Source: Mycobacterium shimoidei (GTDB lineage: Bacteria > Actinomycetota > Actinomycetes > Mycobacteriales > Mycobacteriaceae). Taken from it: a stretch of DNA of 55,644 nucleotides. Of the stretch, positions 8,305 through 16,865 are shown in pieces. Where the stretch lies: NCBI GenBank assembly GCA_002101905.1, contig LQPU01000020.1, positions 1 through 55,644 of the forward strand, read 5' to 3'. The translations under genes were made by a program, and so were the position numbers. Below the pieces are notes generated by a model. The model was not told where the DNA came from. It saw nothing but the letters and a program-made list of their open reading frames with translations, and searched no databases. Numbering within the stretch: the first letter of the stretch is position 1; each line of letters begins with the position of its first letter.

Positions 8305-9405
8305 ATGCTTCGGATCGGGCTGACCGGAGGGATCGGCGCCGGGAAATCCGCGGTAGCGGCAACGTTTGCACAATGCGGCGGGATCATCGTCGACGGTGAT
8401 GTCATCGCCCGCGAGGTGGTCGAGCCGGGCACCGAAGGGCTGGCGGCTCTGGTCGAGGCTTTCGGTGAGGACATCTTGCAGCCCGACGGTTCGCTGGACC
8501 GACCGGCGTTGGCGGCCAAAGCATTCAGCGACGACGAAAGCCGGAAAACGCTCAACGGGATCGTCCACCCGCTGGTGGGTAAGCGTCGAGCGGAGATCAT
8601 CGCCGGCGTTCCAGAGGATGCCGTCGTGGTCGAAGACATTCCACTGCTGGTGGAATCGGGTATGGCACCGCTGTTTCCGCTTGTCGTCGTCGTCCACGCC
8701 GATGCCGCCGTGCGGCTGCGACGCCTGGTCGACCAACGCGGCATGGCCGAAGACGACGCCCGCGCCCGCATCGCCGCGCAAGCCAACGACGAGCAGCGGC
8801 GCGCCGTCGCCGACGTCTGGTTGGACAACTCCGGTACACCGGAGGCACTGGCCGAGCGTGCGCGTGAGGTGTGGAATCAGCGCATCGCCCCATTTGCGCG
8901 CAATCTCAAGGCTCGTCACGTCGTCGCTGGATCACCGCAGGTTGTGCCGGCTGACCCGACCTGGCCCGAGCAGGCACAGCGCATTGTCGCGCGGCTCAAG
9001 GCCACCTGCGGCGCAAAAGCGTTGCGGGTCGACCACATCGGTCCGACAGCGGTGCCCGGCATGGACGCCGAGGACATCATCGACATTCAGGTCACCGTCG
9101 AGTCGCTGGCGGTTGCCGACGAACTTGCCGGCCCGCTGCTGCCTGCGGGCTATCCACGTATCGACGCCATCACCGCGGACACGCCGCTGACCGATGACAC
9201 TGCCTTGTGGGACAAGCGGTTTCACGGCTCGGCCGATCCGGGCCGTCCCACGCGTGTTCACCTGCGGGTCGACGGCTGGCCGAATCAGCGGTACGCGCTG
9301 TTGTTGGTGGACTGGCTCACCGCCGTTCCCGGTGCGCGGGCCGACGCCAAGGACGCCTACCGCCAGGCGTTTGAGTGGGCCGATGCGACGGGCTGGCGGC
9401 CGTAA
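8305..9405 (+). CDS. coaE: Dephospho-CoA kinase fused to a GrpB/UPF0157 domain
   Basis: The predicted 366-residue protein catalyses the last step of coenzyme A synthesis. The N-terminal kinase (about 1-195) has the P-loop GLTGGIGAGKS and the CoaE signature DGDVIAREVVEPG. The C-terminal part (about 205-366) is a GrpB-type nucleotidyltransferase-like domain (DHIGPTAVPGMDAEDIIDI). This fusion is the standard mycobacterial form; the role of the second domain is not settled. It lies 12 bases after rpsA and is probably co-transcribed. The ATG start gives the P-loop at residue 5, as expected. Confidence 0.95.
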   Translation: MLRIGLTGGIGAGKSAVAATFAQCGGIIVDGDVIAREVVEPGTEGLAALVEAFGEDILQPDGSLDRPALAAKAFSDDESRKTLNGIVHPLVGKRRAEIIAGVPEDAVVVEDIPLLVESGMAPLFPLVVVVHADAAVRLRRLVDQRGMAEDDARARIAAQANDEQRRAVADVWLDNSGTPEALAERAREVWNQRIAPFARNLKARHVVAGSPQVVPADPTWPEQAQRIVARLKATCGAKALRVDHIGPTAVPGMDAEDIIDIQVTVESLAVADELAGPLLPAGYPRIDAITADTPLTDDTALWDKRFHGSADPGRPTRVHLRVDGWPNQRYALLLVDWLTAVPGARADAKDAYRQAFEWADATGWRP

Positions 9406-9409
9406 CGCC

Positions 9410-9814
9410 TTAGGTGAGCGGGGCGCCGCAGGACACCACCCGGTTGGGGTCGCTGTTGCCCAGCGTCAGTGCCACCGACCGGTCTACTTGTGCGGCGACA
9501 TTGTCGTCGACGTGGATCTCGCAATGCACGGTCGCCGCATAGGGCCAGGGGACTACTACTTGCATGCCGGCCCTGGCGGGATCGGATAGCACCTCATTGG
9601 CTTGGAAAGTGTTGCCCGGTATCGAGCTCAGCGTTGTGGTGCTGGTCTCGTCGTCGTTGACCCGGAAGGTGGCCTGCGTGCCGGGGGCTACCCCGTCGAC
9701 TCGAGCGATGTAAGTGATGTTGTGCAGTTCGGCCTGGGCGATCGCCGGAGTTGACTGCACGGCGACGACAGCACCTGCCACGGCGGTGATCGCCATCCAT
9801 CTGGTGAAGCTCAT
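9410..9814 (-). CDS. Secreted MmpS-like small protein
   Basis: The predicted 134-residue protein starts with a clear signal peptide (MSFTRWMAITAVAGAVVAVQ, likely cut after AIAQA). The rest is a beta-rich domain (HNITYIARVDGVAPGTQATF, VVVPWPYAATVHCEI) with two Cys (in TVHCEI and VVSCGAP) likely to form a disulfide. The fold and the PWPYAATVHCEIHVDD segment resemble the extracellular part of MmpS proteins, which assist MmpL lipid transporters, but no MmpL gene is nearby. It lies tail to tail with coaE, four bases apart. The function is not known, and M. tuberculosis has no recalled gene at this place. Confidence 0.7.
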   Translation of the reverse strand: MSFTRWMAITAVAGAVVAVQSTPAIAQAELHNITYIARVDGVAPGTQATFRVNDDETSTTTLSSIPGNTFQANEVLSDPARAGMQVVVPWPYAATVHCEIHVDDNVAAQVDRSVALTLGNSDPNRVVSCGAPLT

Positions 9815-9861
9815 GTCCTAAAGATTACGCTGTGCCCGCGCATCGGCGATGCTATTGGGGG

Positions 9862-10638
9862 CTAGCGCTTTTGACAGCGCGGGCACCACATGGTGGTTCT
9901 GCCTGCGACACGGGTCTTGTTGAGTCGTGTGCCGCACCTGGGGCAGCTGGGGTCGGGCTCGTCGCGAGCGCCCGTAAGCCAGCGCGGCAGGCCTGGAACG
10001 CAGCCATGGCGCACCGCCGTCCGCAGCACACGTCTCATGACGGCGTGCAACCGCTTGAGCTCGTCGGCGTCCAGGCCGGCGGTCGAGCGAGTGGGATGCA
10101 GTCCAGCCTGCCAGCATATTTCGTCGATCAGCAGGTTGCCGAGACCGGCGATCACCGACTGGTTCAGCAGTGTGGCCTTCAGGCCGCCGCGGCGGCCGGA
10201 CAGTAGATCCCGAAACGCCGGCCAGTCGATGTCGAGGGCGTCCGGGCCCTGCGGGCCCATCACGCCGGCAGTGTCTTCGTCATCGGCCAACCAGACGCCA
10301 CGCAGCTTGCGCTGATCGAGATAGTGGAGCTCACCGCGATCCAATGCCACCACGAGCCGCACCGGACCGTCGGTTTGCGCATCGTCGGGTGCGTAGTAAG
10401 GATGGCCCGTCATCCCGCTGTGCACCAACAACGTTGGGCCATCGGTCGGCAAAATCAGCCATTTCCCGTGCCGGCGCGGGGTGCGGAAACGATGACCAGT
10501 CAAACGTCGGCGCAGGGTATGGGCACTGGTGTTGCGCAGGATCCCGGTGTCGCGCACGTCCACATCGCGGACCCGCCGGCCGGGCAGGCTGTTCGCCAGT
10601 TCCCGCCGGAACCCCTCCACATCCGGCAGTTCGGGCAT
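9862..10638 (-). CDS. Fpg/Nei-family DNA glycosylase/AP lyase
   Basis: The predicted 258-residue base-excision-repair enzyme starts MPELPDVEGFRREL, giving the catalytic Pro2 and Glu3 after Met removal. It has the H2TH region (NQSVIAGLGNLLIDEICWQAG) and a C-terminal zinc finger (CPRCG and CPRCQ). The sequence is not that of the main mycobacterial Fpg. Its ATG overlaps the stop codon of the ATP-dependent ligase gene (TGATG), so the two are translated together: one removes damaged bases and nicks, the other can seal. The substrate (oxidised purine or pyrimidine) cannot be told. Confidence 0.88.
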   Translation of the reverse strand: MPELPDVEGFRRELANSLPGRRVRDVDVRDTGILRNTSAHTLRRRLTGHRFRTPRRHGKWLILPTDGPTLLVHSGMTGHPYYAPDDAQTDGPVRLVVALDRGELHYLDQRKLRGVWLADDEDTAGVMGPQGPDALDIDWPAFRDLLSGRRGGLKATLLNQSVIAGLGNLLIDEICWQAGLHPTRSTAGLDADELKRLHAVMRRVLRTAVRHGCVPGLPRWLTGARDEPDPSCPRCGTRLNKTRVAGRTTMWCPRCQKR

Positions 10639-11609
10639 CAGCGCGTCTCCCGCACCACGTCTTTGGGATCCTTGTCGGTGCGTAGCCCGGTGTAGCGCGG
10701 ATGGCGCAACTTGCCGTCGCGTGTCCACTCGCTGAATCCGACTTGTGCGACCATTTCCGGTCGTACCCATCGGGTTCCGGCCTCGCGAACCAACCCGCGG
10801 GTGAACGGTGGCTTGTCTTGCTCAATGGCCGACAAGCGGCTGTGCAGACTGCGCAGCGTGGCCTCGTCGAATCCGGTGCCCACCTTGCCCGCATAGACCA
10901 GATCGCGCCCGTCGTAGTAGCCCACTAGCAGCGCGCCGAGTTCCATGCGGCTGCCTTTGGGTGCGGTGTATCCGCCGATCACGAACTCCTGATCTCGAAC
11001 ACACTTGAACTTCAGCCAGTTCGGCGATCGTCGTCCTGTATAGGGCGCGTCGACTCGTTTGGCGATCACGCCCTCATCGCCGCGAGCACACGCGGCGCGG
11101 TAGGCCTCCTCACCGTGCTCCAGTCGATGCGGGGTGTATCGCAGCGGGACAGTGAATTGAAACGATTTGCGTAACAGTTTCTTTCGCTGCAGCAGCGGCA
11201 GTTCTGTGGTGCACTTTCCGTCCAGGTGCAGCAAGTCGAAAATGTAATAGAAGACCGGGATGCCGGTTGCCCGGCCCTGTTTGGGGTCGGTGATTCCCAG
11301 ACGGCCCTGTAGCCGGGCGAAGCTGGTGCGGCGGCCTCGAAACGCCACGACCTCCCCGTCCACGACGAACCGGGAGACCGGTTGCGCGGCCAAAGCATCG
11401 ACGAGTTCCGGGTAGGTCCCGTTGAGCGGTTGATGGTTACGGGAGAACAACCGCACGCGTTTACCGTCGCGGAACGCCAGGCATCGCTCGCCGTCGAACT
11501 TCCGCTCGAAGATCCAGTGTGGATCGGAGAACCGGCGGTCGGTCAAGGTGGCCAGCATCGGAGGTCGCCAGTCGGGCACCGGCTCGTCGTGCAGGTCGTC
11601 CAACGTCAT
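10638..11609 (-). CDS. ATP-dependent DNA ligase (LigC/LigD ligase-domain type)
   Basis: The predicted 323-residue ligase has a nucleotidyltransferase core and OB-fold only. Motif I FERKFDGER holds the adenylated Lys. Motif III is VVDGEVVAF, IIIa YYIFDLLHL, IV EGVIAKR and V NWLKFKC. The C-terminal OB part contains WVRPEMVAQVGFSEWT. It seals nicks using ATP, in contrast to the NAD-dependent LigA. The ATG at 11609 begins MTLDDLHDE; an in-frame GTG six bases upstream is possible. The next gene downstream is the Fpg/Nei glycosylase, coupled through TGATG, so this pair looks like a small accessory repair operon. There are no Ku, primase or nuclease domains beside it. Confidence 0.88.
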   Translation of the reverse strand: MTLDDLHDEPVPDWRPPMLATLTDRRFSDPHWIFERKFDGERCLAFRDGKRVRLFSRNHQPLNGTYPELVDALAAQPVSRFVVDGEVVAFRGRRTSFARLQGRLGITDPKQGRATGIPVFYYIFDLLHLDGKCTTELPLLQRKKLLRKSFQFTVPLRYTPHRLEHGEEAYRAACARGDEGVIAKRVDAPYTGRRSPNWLKFKCVRDQEFVIGGYTAPKGSRMELGALLVGYYDGRDLVYAGKVGTGFDEATLRSLHSRLSAIEQDKPPFTRGLVREAGTRWVRPEMVAQVGFSEWTRDGKLRHPRYTGLRTDKDPKDVVRETR

Positions 11610-11638
11610 GTGCACCGCATCCCCGTCGCTGCTTGGCG

Positions 11639-12079
11639 CTACGCACCGCGCCAGGTCAGCTCCATCCCTTCCGCAGCCAGCCACCGTGTCAGGTCGTAGT
11701 CGTGGCGGGCCAGCCCGTCGATGGCGGTGGCGGCCCGCCGTATCGCCCGCTCGGCCACGTCGGCGCTGAGCAGGTGGTGCCGGACGGCGACGAGTAACTC
11801 GTCGACATCGCTGAGCCTCGCCCCGGCGTGGGTGCTGACCTCGATGTCGAGGTAGTGGTCCTCGGAGCGCCACACCGTCGCACCGGGCGTGTACTCACCG
11901 ACGTCGAGGTAGTAGTCGTGGTCGCGTTCGTGGCCCGGGTTGAAGTGGAAGACCGTCGCCCGCAGGCCCAGCGTCGGCAGCAGCCACGACTCGAGGTAGT
12001 GAAACTGCAGTCGGCCGGGGGCCGGACGCGCCAGGTACAGGCCCCAGGGGCGCAGCGTGTAGTCGTCGACGGCCCGCAC
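11639..12079 (-). CDS. DUF402-family protein, start uncertain
   Basis: The DUF402 fold is recognisable ([38 protein letters not shown], acidic DHYLDIEV). Some family members hydrolyse nucleoside di- or triphosphates, but the role of this one is unknown. It corresponds to M. tuberculosis Rv1632c by position and length (about 147 residues). The GTG at 12079 gives 146 residues, but the reading frame upstream ([15 protein letters not shown]) looks protein-like back to about 12145, where the codon before HPPK is ATC, not a normal start. Upstream of that the frame runs through repeats and is not coding. Confidence 0.75.
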   Translation of the reverse strand: MRAVDDYTLRPWGLYLARPAPGRLQFHYLESWLLPTLGLRATVFHFNPGHERDHDYYLDVGEYTPGATVWRSEDHYLDIEVSTHAGARLSDVDELLVAVRHHLLSADVAERAIRRAATAIDGLARHDYDLTRWLAAEGMELTWRGA

Positions 12080-12155
12080 GATGCCCTTGGGATCGGTGTT
12101 GGTACGGGCGACCAGGTCGAACGTCTCGTGCTTCGGGGGATGGATAGCGCCAGCG

Positions 12156-12193
12156 TAGCCCGGCGCCGATGCAGAGCGCGGAGCGCGATGAGG
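12156..12193 (+). repeat. Intergenic repeat, copy 1
   Basis: A 38-base unit (TAGCCCGGCGCCGATGCAGA then GCGCGGAGCGCGATGAGG) identical to the copy at 12213. It is followed by AAGCCGGGCCAT-GGATGTAG, which recurs with TT for GG at 12286. Its core is CGATGCAGAGCG...GATGAGG, common between mycobacterial genes. Confidence 0.8.
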
Positions 12194-12212
12194 AGAAGCC
12201 GGGCCATGGATG

Positions 12213-12250
12213 TAGCCCGGCGCCGATGCAGAGCGCGGAGCGCGATGAGG
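12213..12250 (+). repeat. Intergenic repeat, copy 2
   Basis: Identical to the 38-base unit 57 bases upstream. It is followed by TGGGGGCACCCCCA, a perfect hairpin palindrome at 12251-12264, and by a third copy of the flanking element at 12286-12305. The array fills the gap between the divergent DUF402 and uvrB genes. Confidence 0.8.
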
Positions 12251-12337
12251 TGGGGGCACCCCCAGCCGCGTAGCGGCAAGGGGGCAAGCCGGGCCATTTA
12301 TGTAGTCGCGGGAAGACTGAGTGTCGGTGGCTGGTTC

Positions 12338-12343
12338 TACCCT
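12338..12343 (+). promoter_or_regulatory. Candidate -10 of leaderless uvrB
   Basis: TACCCT is six bases before the uvrB ATG, consistent with a leaderless transcript. No mycobacterial SOS box (TCGAAC-N4-GTTCGA) is visible between the repeats and this site. Confidence 0.4.
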
Positions 12344-12349
12344 GGTGAA

Positions 12350-14518
12350 ATGGCCTTCGCTACCGAACACCCAGTGGTCGCCCACTCGGAGTACCGCCCG
12401 GCCGGGGAGGCCGTGGAAGGGCTGGTGCGTACCGGCGGTCGCTTCGAGGTGGTCAGCCCGCATGAGCCGGCAGGTGACCAGCCGGCCGCCATCGACGAGC
12501 TGGAGCGTCGTATCAAGGCCGGGGAACGCGACGTGGTGCTGCTCGGCGCTACCGGCACCGGCAAATCGGCAACCACGGCGTGGCTCATCGAACGCTTGCA
12601 GCGGCCCACCCTGGTGATGGAGCCGAACAAGACGCTGGCCGCCCAGATGGCCAACGAACTGCGAGAGATGTTGCCGCACAACGCAGTCGAGTATTTCGTC
12701 TCGTACTACGACTACTACCAGCCTGAGGCGTACATCGCGCAGACCGATACCTACATCGAAAAAGACAGCTCGATCAACGACGACGTCGAGCGACTGCGGC
12801 ACTCTGCGACGTCGGCACTGCTGTCGCGGCGCGACGTGGTGGTGGTGGCCTCGGTGTCGTGCATCTACGGCCTGGGCACCCCGCAGTCTTATCTGGACCG
12901 CTCCGTCGAGTTGCGGGTGGGCACCGAGGTGCCCCGCGACGGGCTGCTGCGGCTGCTGGTCGACGTGCAGTACACCCGCAATGACCTGGCGTTCACCCGC
13001 GGATCGTTCCGGGTACGCGGCGACACCGTCGAGATCATTCCGTCGTATGAAGAGCTGGCCGTTCGAATCGAGTTCTTCGGCGACGAGATCGAGGCGCTGT
13101 ACTACCTGCACCCATTGACCGGCGAGGTCATCCGCAAGGTCGACTCGCTGCGGATCTTCCCCGCCACTCACTATGTGGCCGGGCCCGAGCGGATGGCGCA
13201 CGCCATTTCGACGATCGAGGAGGAGCTGGCCGAGCGGCTGGCCGAACTGGAAGGCCAGGGCAAGCTGCTGGAGGCGCAACGGCTGCGGATGCGCACCAAC
13301 TACGACATCGAGATGATGCGCCAGGTCGGGTTCTGCTCGGGGATCGAGAACTACTCGCGCCACATCGACGGCCGGGGGCCCGGGTCGCCGCCGGCGACGT
13401 TGCTCGACTATTTCCCGGAGGACTTTCTGCTGGTCATCGACGAGTCGCACGTCACCGTGCCGCAGATCGGCGGCATGTACGAGGGCGACATGTCCCGCAA
13501 ACGCAACCTGGTGGAGTACGGGTTCCGGCTGCCGTCGGCGTGCGACAACCGCCCACTGACCTGGGAAGAGTTCGCTTCGCGGATCGGGCAGACGGTGTAC
13601 CTGTCGGCCACGCCGGGCCCCTACGAGCTCAGCCAGACCGGCGGCGAGTTCGTCGAGCAGGTGATCCGGCCCACCGGCCTGGTGGACCCGAAGGTTGTGG
13701 TCAAGCCGACCAAAGGCCAGATCGACGATCTGATCGGCGAGATCCGCAAACGCGCTGAGGCCGACGAGCGGGTGCTGGTGACCACGCTGACCAAGAAGAT
13801 GGCCGAGGATCTCACCGACTACCTGCTGGAAATGGGCATCCGGGTGCGTTACCTGCACTCCGAGGTCGACACCCTGCGCCGGGTCGAGCTGCTGCGCCAG
13901 CTGCGGCTCGGCGAGTTCGACGTGTTGGTCGGCATCAACCTGCTGCGCGAGGGCCTGGACCTGCCCGAGGTGTCGCTGGTGTCGATTCTCGACGCCGACA
14001 AGGAAGGGTTCCTGCGCTCGACGCGCAGCCTGATCCAGACCATCGGCCGGGCCGCTCGCAACGTCTCCGGCGAGGTGCATCTGTACGCCGACACGATCAC
14101 CGATTCGATGCGGGAGGCCATCGACGAGACCGAACGGCGGCGGGCCAAGCAAATCGCCTACAACGAGGCCAACGGCATTGACCCGAAGCCGCTGCGCAAG
14201 AATATCGCCGACATCCTCGACCGGGTCTACACCGAAGCCGACGACAGCGAGACCGTCGAGATGGGCTCGGGGCGCAGCATTTCCCGCGGCCGGAGAGCCC
14301 AGGGCGAGCCCGGCAGGGTGGTCAGTGCGGGCATCTTCGAAGGAAGGGACACCACCAACATGCCGCGCGCCGAGCTGGCCGACCTGATCAAGGACCTCAC
14401 CGCGCAGATGATGGCCGCGGCCCGCGACTTGCAGTTCGAACTGGCCGCCCGGTTCCGCGACGAGATCGCCGACCTGAAGAAGGAACTGCGCGGGATGGAC
14501 GCCGCCGGGCTGAAGTGA
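12350..14518 (+). CDS. uvrB: Excinuclease ABC subunit B
   Basis: The predicted 722-residue protein is the DNA damage-verifying helicase-like subunit of nucleotide excision repair, working with UvrA (encoded at 21538) and UvrC. It has Walker A GATGTGKS, the beta-hairpin region [10 protein letters not shown], Walker B DESHV, helicase motif VI with QTIGRAARN, and a C-terminal UVR motif ([20 protein letters not shown]) that contacts UvrC. The ATG start gives [17 protein letters not shown], slightly longer than the remembered M. tuberculosis protein (698 residues). The start is supported by the -10-like TACCCT six bases upstream. Confidence 0.97.
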   Translation: MAFATEHPVVAHSEYRPAGEAVEGLVRTGGRFEVVSPHEPAGDQPAAIDELERRIKAGERDVVLLGATGTGKSATTAWLIERLQRPTLVMEPNKTLAAQMANELREMLPHNAVEYFVSYYDYYQPEAYIAQTDTYIEKDSSINDDVERLRHSATSALLSRRDVVVVASVSCIYGLGTPQSYLDRSVELRVGTEVPRDGLLRLLVDVQYTRNDLAFTRGSFRVRGDTVEIIPSYEELAVRIEFFGDEIEALYYLHPLTGEVIRKVDSLRIFPATHYVAGPERMAHAISTIEEELAERLAELEGQGKLLEAQRLRMRTNYDIEMMRQVGFCSGIENYSRHIDGRGPGSPPATLLDYFPEDFLLVIDESHVTVPQIGGMYEGDMSRKRNLVEYGFRLPSACDNRPLTWEEFASRIGQTVYLSATPGPYELSQTGGEFVEQVIRPTGLVDPKVVVKPTKGQIDDLIGEIRKRAEADERVLVTTLTKKMAEDLTDYLLEMGIRVRYLHSEVDTLRRVELLRQLRLGEFDVLVGINLLREGLDLPEVSLVSILDADKEGFLRSTRSLIQTIGRAARNVSGEVHLYADTITDSMREAIDETERRRAKQIAYNEANGIDPKPLRKNIADILDRVYTEADDSETVEMGSGRSISRGRRAQGEPGRVVSAGIFEGRDTTNMPRAELADLIKDLTAQMMAAARDLQFELAARFRDEIADLKKELRGMDAAGLK

Positions 14519-14539
14519 TCCCGCGCGCCGCGCATTGAT

Positions 14540-14555
14540 CTCAACCATGGTTGAG
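14540..14555. promoter_or_regulatory. Perfect 16-base palindromic operator before the MFS gene
   Basis: CTCAACCATGGTTGAG is a perfect palindrome centred about 16 bases before the exporter start. Its size and place fit a TetR- or MarR-type repressor site. It shares the core CAAC-N4-GTTG with the palindrome upstream of the MpaB-like gene (32025). Confidence 0.6.
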
Positions 14556-14563
14556 GCCATACC

Positions 14564-15988
14564 GTGGTGGGTGTGACCCAAACGAGCAGCACCACCACGG
14601 GTGGTTGGCGTGCGCTGCTCGGCCGCGAATATCTGGGCACCGCCACACTGCTGGCCGGTGGCGTCGCGCTGTATGCCACCAACGAGTTTCTGACCATCAG
14701 CCTGCTGCCCAGCACGGTCGCCGAGATCGGCGGTGAGCGGCTGTACGCGTGGGTGACGACGTTGTATCTCGTCGGATCGGTGGTCGCGGCCAGCACCGTG
14801 TATGCCCTGCTGCAGCGCATCGGGGCCCGCTCGTCGTATCTGCTCGGTTTGACCGTGTTCGCCGCTGGGAGCCTGGTCTGCGCGGCCGCTCCGGGCATGG
14901 AGATCCTGCTGGCCGGCCGCACATTGCAGGGCGCGGGCGGGGGTCTGCTCGCCGGGCTGGGTTATGCCGTCATCAACGCCGCGCTGCCGCGCACCTTGTG
15001 GACGCGGGCATCGGCGCTGGTGTCGGCGATGTGGGGGGTGGCGACGGTGCTGGGACCGGCGACGGGTGGCTTGTTCGCCCAGTTCGGGTTGTGGCGGTGG
15101 GCGTTCGGCGCGATGACAATGCTGACCGCGGCGATGGGACTGCTGGTCCCGGCGGTGCTGACAAGAGGGCGGGTCAATCACGGCGAACCGCCGTTGCCGC
15201 TCAAGGTGCCGGTGTGGTCGCTGCTGCTGCTCGGCACCGCCGCGCTGGCGGTCAGTGTCGCGGAGGTGCCCCATAACACCATCGCCACCGCTGGGCTGCT
15301 CGCCGTCAGTGTGCTGTTGCTCGCGGTCTTCCTGCTGGTCGACCGGCGGATGTCGGCGGCGGTGTTGCCGCCCAGCGCATTTGGATCTGGACCGCTGAAG
15401 TGGATTTACCTGACCATGGCGCTGCTGATGGTCGCGGCGATGGTCGACATGTATGTGCCGCTGTTCGGCCAACGGCTGGCGCACCTGGTCCCGGTGGTTG
15501 CCGGCTTTTTGGGCGCGGCTTTGGCCATCGGGTGGACGGTCAGCGAGATCGTCAGCGCATCACTGCGCAGCAGTCTGGTGATCGCTCGCGTCGTCCTGGC
15601 CGCGCCGCTGATCGTTGCGGTAGGTCTGGCCTTGGGGGCTGTAACCCAGGTCGACAATGCGCCGATCGGGGTCGTCCTGCTGTGGGCGGTGGCGTTGCTG
15701 ATCACCGGGACCGGCATCGGGATGGCGTGGCCGCACCTGGCCGCCTGGGCGATGGCCTGCGTCGACGATCCGGCCGAGGGCAGCGAGGCGGCCGCTGCGA
15801 TCAACGTGGTCCAACTGATTTCCGGGGCGTTCGGCGCCGGACTGGCCGGCGTGGTGGTCAACACCGCCGCCGGCGGCGCCGTGATGGCGGCCCGCTGGTT
15901 GTTCGCGGTCTTCACGGTCTTGGCGGCCATAGGTGTCCTCGCCTCATACCGCGCCACCCGCGCCAGCCACCTCTCCGTTGCGGATTAA
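14564..15988 (+). CDS. MFS multidrug efflux transporter, Rv1634-like
   Basis: The predicted 474-residue inner-membrane protein has about 14 hydrophobic segments, the pattern of the DHA2 drug:H+ antiporter branch. Near the start LAGGVALYATNEFLTISLLP is helix 1, and GRTLQGAGGGLLAGLGYAVI carries the motif C-like Gly-rich helix. It corresponds to M. tuberculosis Rv1634, an exporter linked to fluoroquinolone efflux. Several GTG codons (14564, 14567, 14573) are possible starts. The palindrome just upstream suggests repression by an unlinked regulator, since no TetR or MarR gene is adjacent. Confidence 0.9.
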   Translation: MVGVTQTSSTTTGGWRALLGREYLGTATLLAGGVALYATNEFLTISLLPSTVAEIGGERLYAWVTTLYLVGSVVAASTVYALLQRIGARSSYLLGLTVFAAGSLVCAAAPGMEILLAGRTLQGAGGGLLAGLGYAVINAALPRTLWTRASALVSAMWGVATVLGPATGGLFAQFGLWRWAFGAMTMLTAAMGLLVPAVLTRGRVNHGEPPLPLKVPVWSLLLLGTAALAVSVAEVPHNTIATAGLLAVSVLLLAVFLLVDRRMSAAVLPPSAFGSGPLKWIYLTMALLMVAAMVDMYVPLFGQRLAHLVPVVAGFLGAALAIGWTVSEIVSASLRSSLVIARVVLAAPLIVAVGLALGAVTQVDNAPIGVVLLWAVALLITGTGIGMAWPHLAAWAMACVDDPAEGSEAAAAINVVQLISGAFGAGLAGVVVNTAAGGAVMAARWLFAVFTVLAAIGVLASYRATRASHLSVAD

Positions 15989-15998
15989 TGTCACCGAC

Positions 15999-16865
15999 GT
16001 GGATGCTTTTACTGCGGGCCGGCTGACCCGATCCCTGGACGCGCTGCACTCGGCGGTGTATTTCGTGCCCGAGGCCAACGAGAAGTTCGGCCAACTCGGC
16101 ATGGATTTTCGGACCCATTACTTCGCCGGCCGGTCGGCCGCAATGGGCGCGGTGTCGGCGAACGTCGTCGCGGCAACCTTCTACAACTTCAATCCGCGGT
16201 TGGTTGCCAGCGCGATACCGGCGGCCTGGGAGTTGGCACCGCCGGCCACGGTGACCCGGGTGCGTTACGAGATCGTCGAGACGGCTCTACCGCGGATTCT
16301 TGGTGAAAAGCTCACGCAATCAACGGAATTAGCTCATGCAGCGGAGCTGCTGCGACGAGTCGCGGAGTCGGTACCCGAGGCTGCCGGGCGCCCGCTGTAT
16401 GCCGGTCACGCCGAATTGCCTTGGCCGACAACGCCAATCGCCCAACTGTGGCACGCGATCACTTTGCTGCGCGAATACCGCGGCGACGGGCACATCGCGG
16501 CGCTGGTGTGCAACGGACTCAGCGGTCTCGAGGCCTTGATCACCCACACCGCAACCGGAATCGGCTTCAATGCCGAGTATGCGCGGCGGATGCGCGGATG
16601 GAGCCGGGACGAATGGGATTCGGCCACCAAGACCCTCATGTCGCGCGGCATTCTCGGTGAGAGCGGACTGACAGCGGCCGGAAACGAACTGCGCTCCAGG
16701 ATCGAAGACCTCACCGACGACCTGGGGTATCCACCGTGGCGAGGCTTGCCTGCGAGCCAAGCCGACGAACTGATTCGCTTCGCTGCGGTGATCCGCGATG
16801 CCGTGCAGGCTGCGGGTGTGTTCCCCTCCGGAGCCTTCGGGCCGCGGTACGGCCAGCCCCGCTAG
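15999..16865 (+). CDS. SCO6745-type helix-turn-helix-like protein
   Basis: The predicted 288-residue protein belongs to the actinobacterial SCO6745 group. The N-terminal half has RSLDALHSAVYFVPEANEKF, FAGRSAAMGAVSANVVAATF and FNPRLV; the C-terminal half resembles a winged helix (RRMRGWSRDEWDSATKTLMS, GLTAAGNELRSRIEDLTDDL). Proteins of this group are often called MarR-like, but the DNA target is unknown. The GTG at 15999 lies just after the MFS stop; a GTG at 15933 would overlap the MFS gene by 56 bases. It is probably co-transcribed with the exporter. M. tuberculosis has no recalled homologue at this place. Confidence 0.8.
   Translation: MDAFTAGRLTRSLDALHSAVYFVPEANEKFGQLGMDFRTHYFAGRSAAMGAVSANVVAATFYNFNPRLVASAIPAAWELAPPATVTRVRYEIVETALPRILGEKLTQSTELAHAAELLRRVAESVPEAAGRPLYAGHAELPWPTTPIAQLWHAITLLREYRGDGHIAALVCNGLSGLEALITHTATGIGFNAEYARRMRGWSRDEWDSATKTLMSRGILGESGLTAAGNELRSRIEDLTDDLGYPPWRGLPASQADELIRFAAVIRDAVQAAGVFPSGAFGPRYGQPR

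Noticed and set aside
12156..12305. CRISPR array
   Set aside because: There are only two exact units, no regular spacers of constant length and no cas genes. It fits a mycobacterial intergenic repeat.
12306..12349. SOS box at uvrB (and at uvrA, 21448-21537)
   Set aside because: I looked for TCGAAC-N4-GTTCGA or close forms and did not find one.
11639..15484. Very long minus-strand open frame through uvrB
   Set aside because: Only the first part (to about 12145) is DUF402. The rest is antisense to uvrB with Arg/His/Gln-rich composition typical of high-GC shadow frames.
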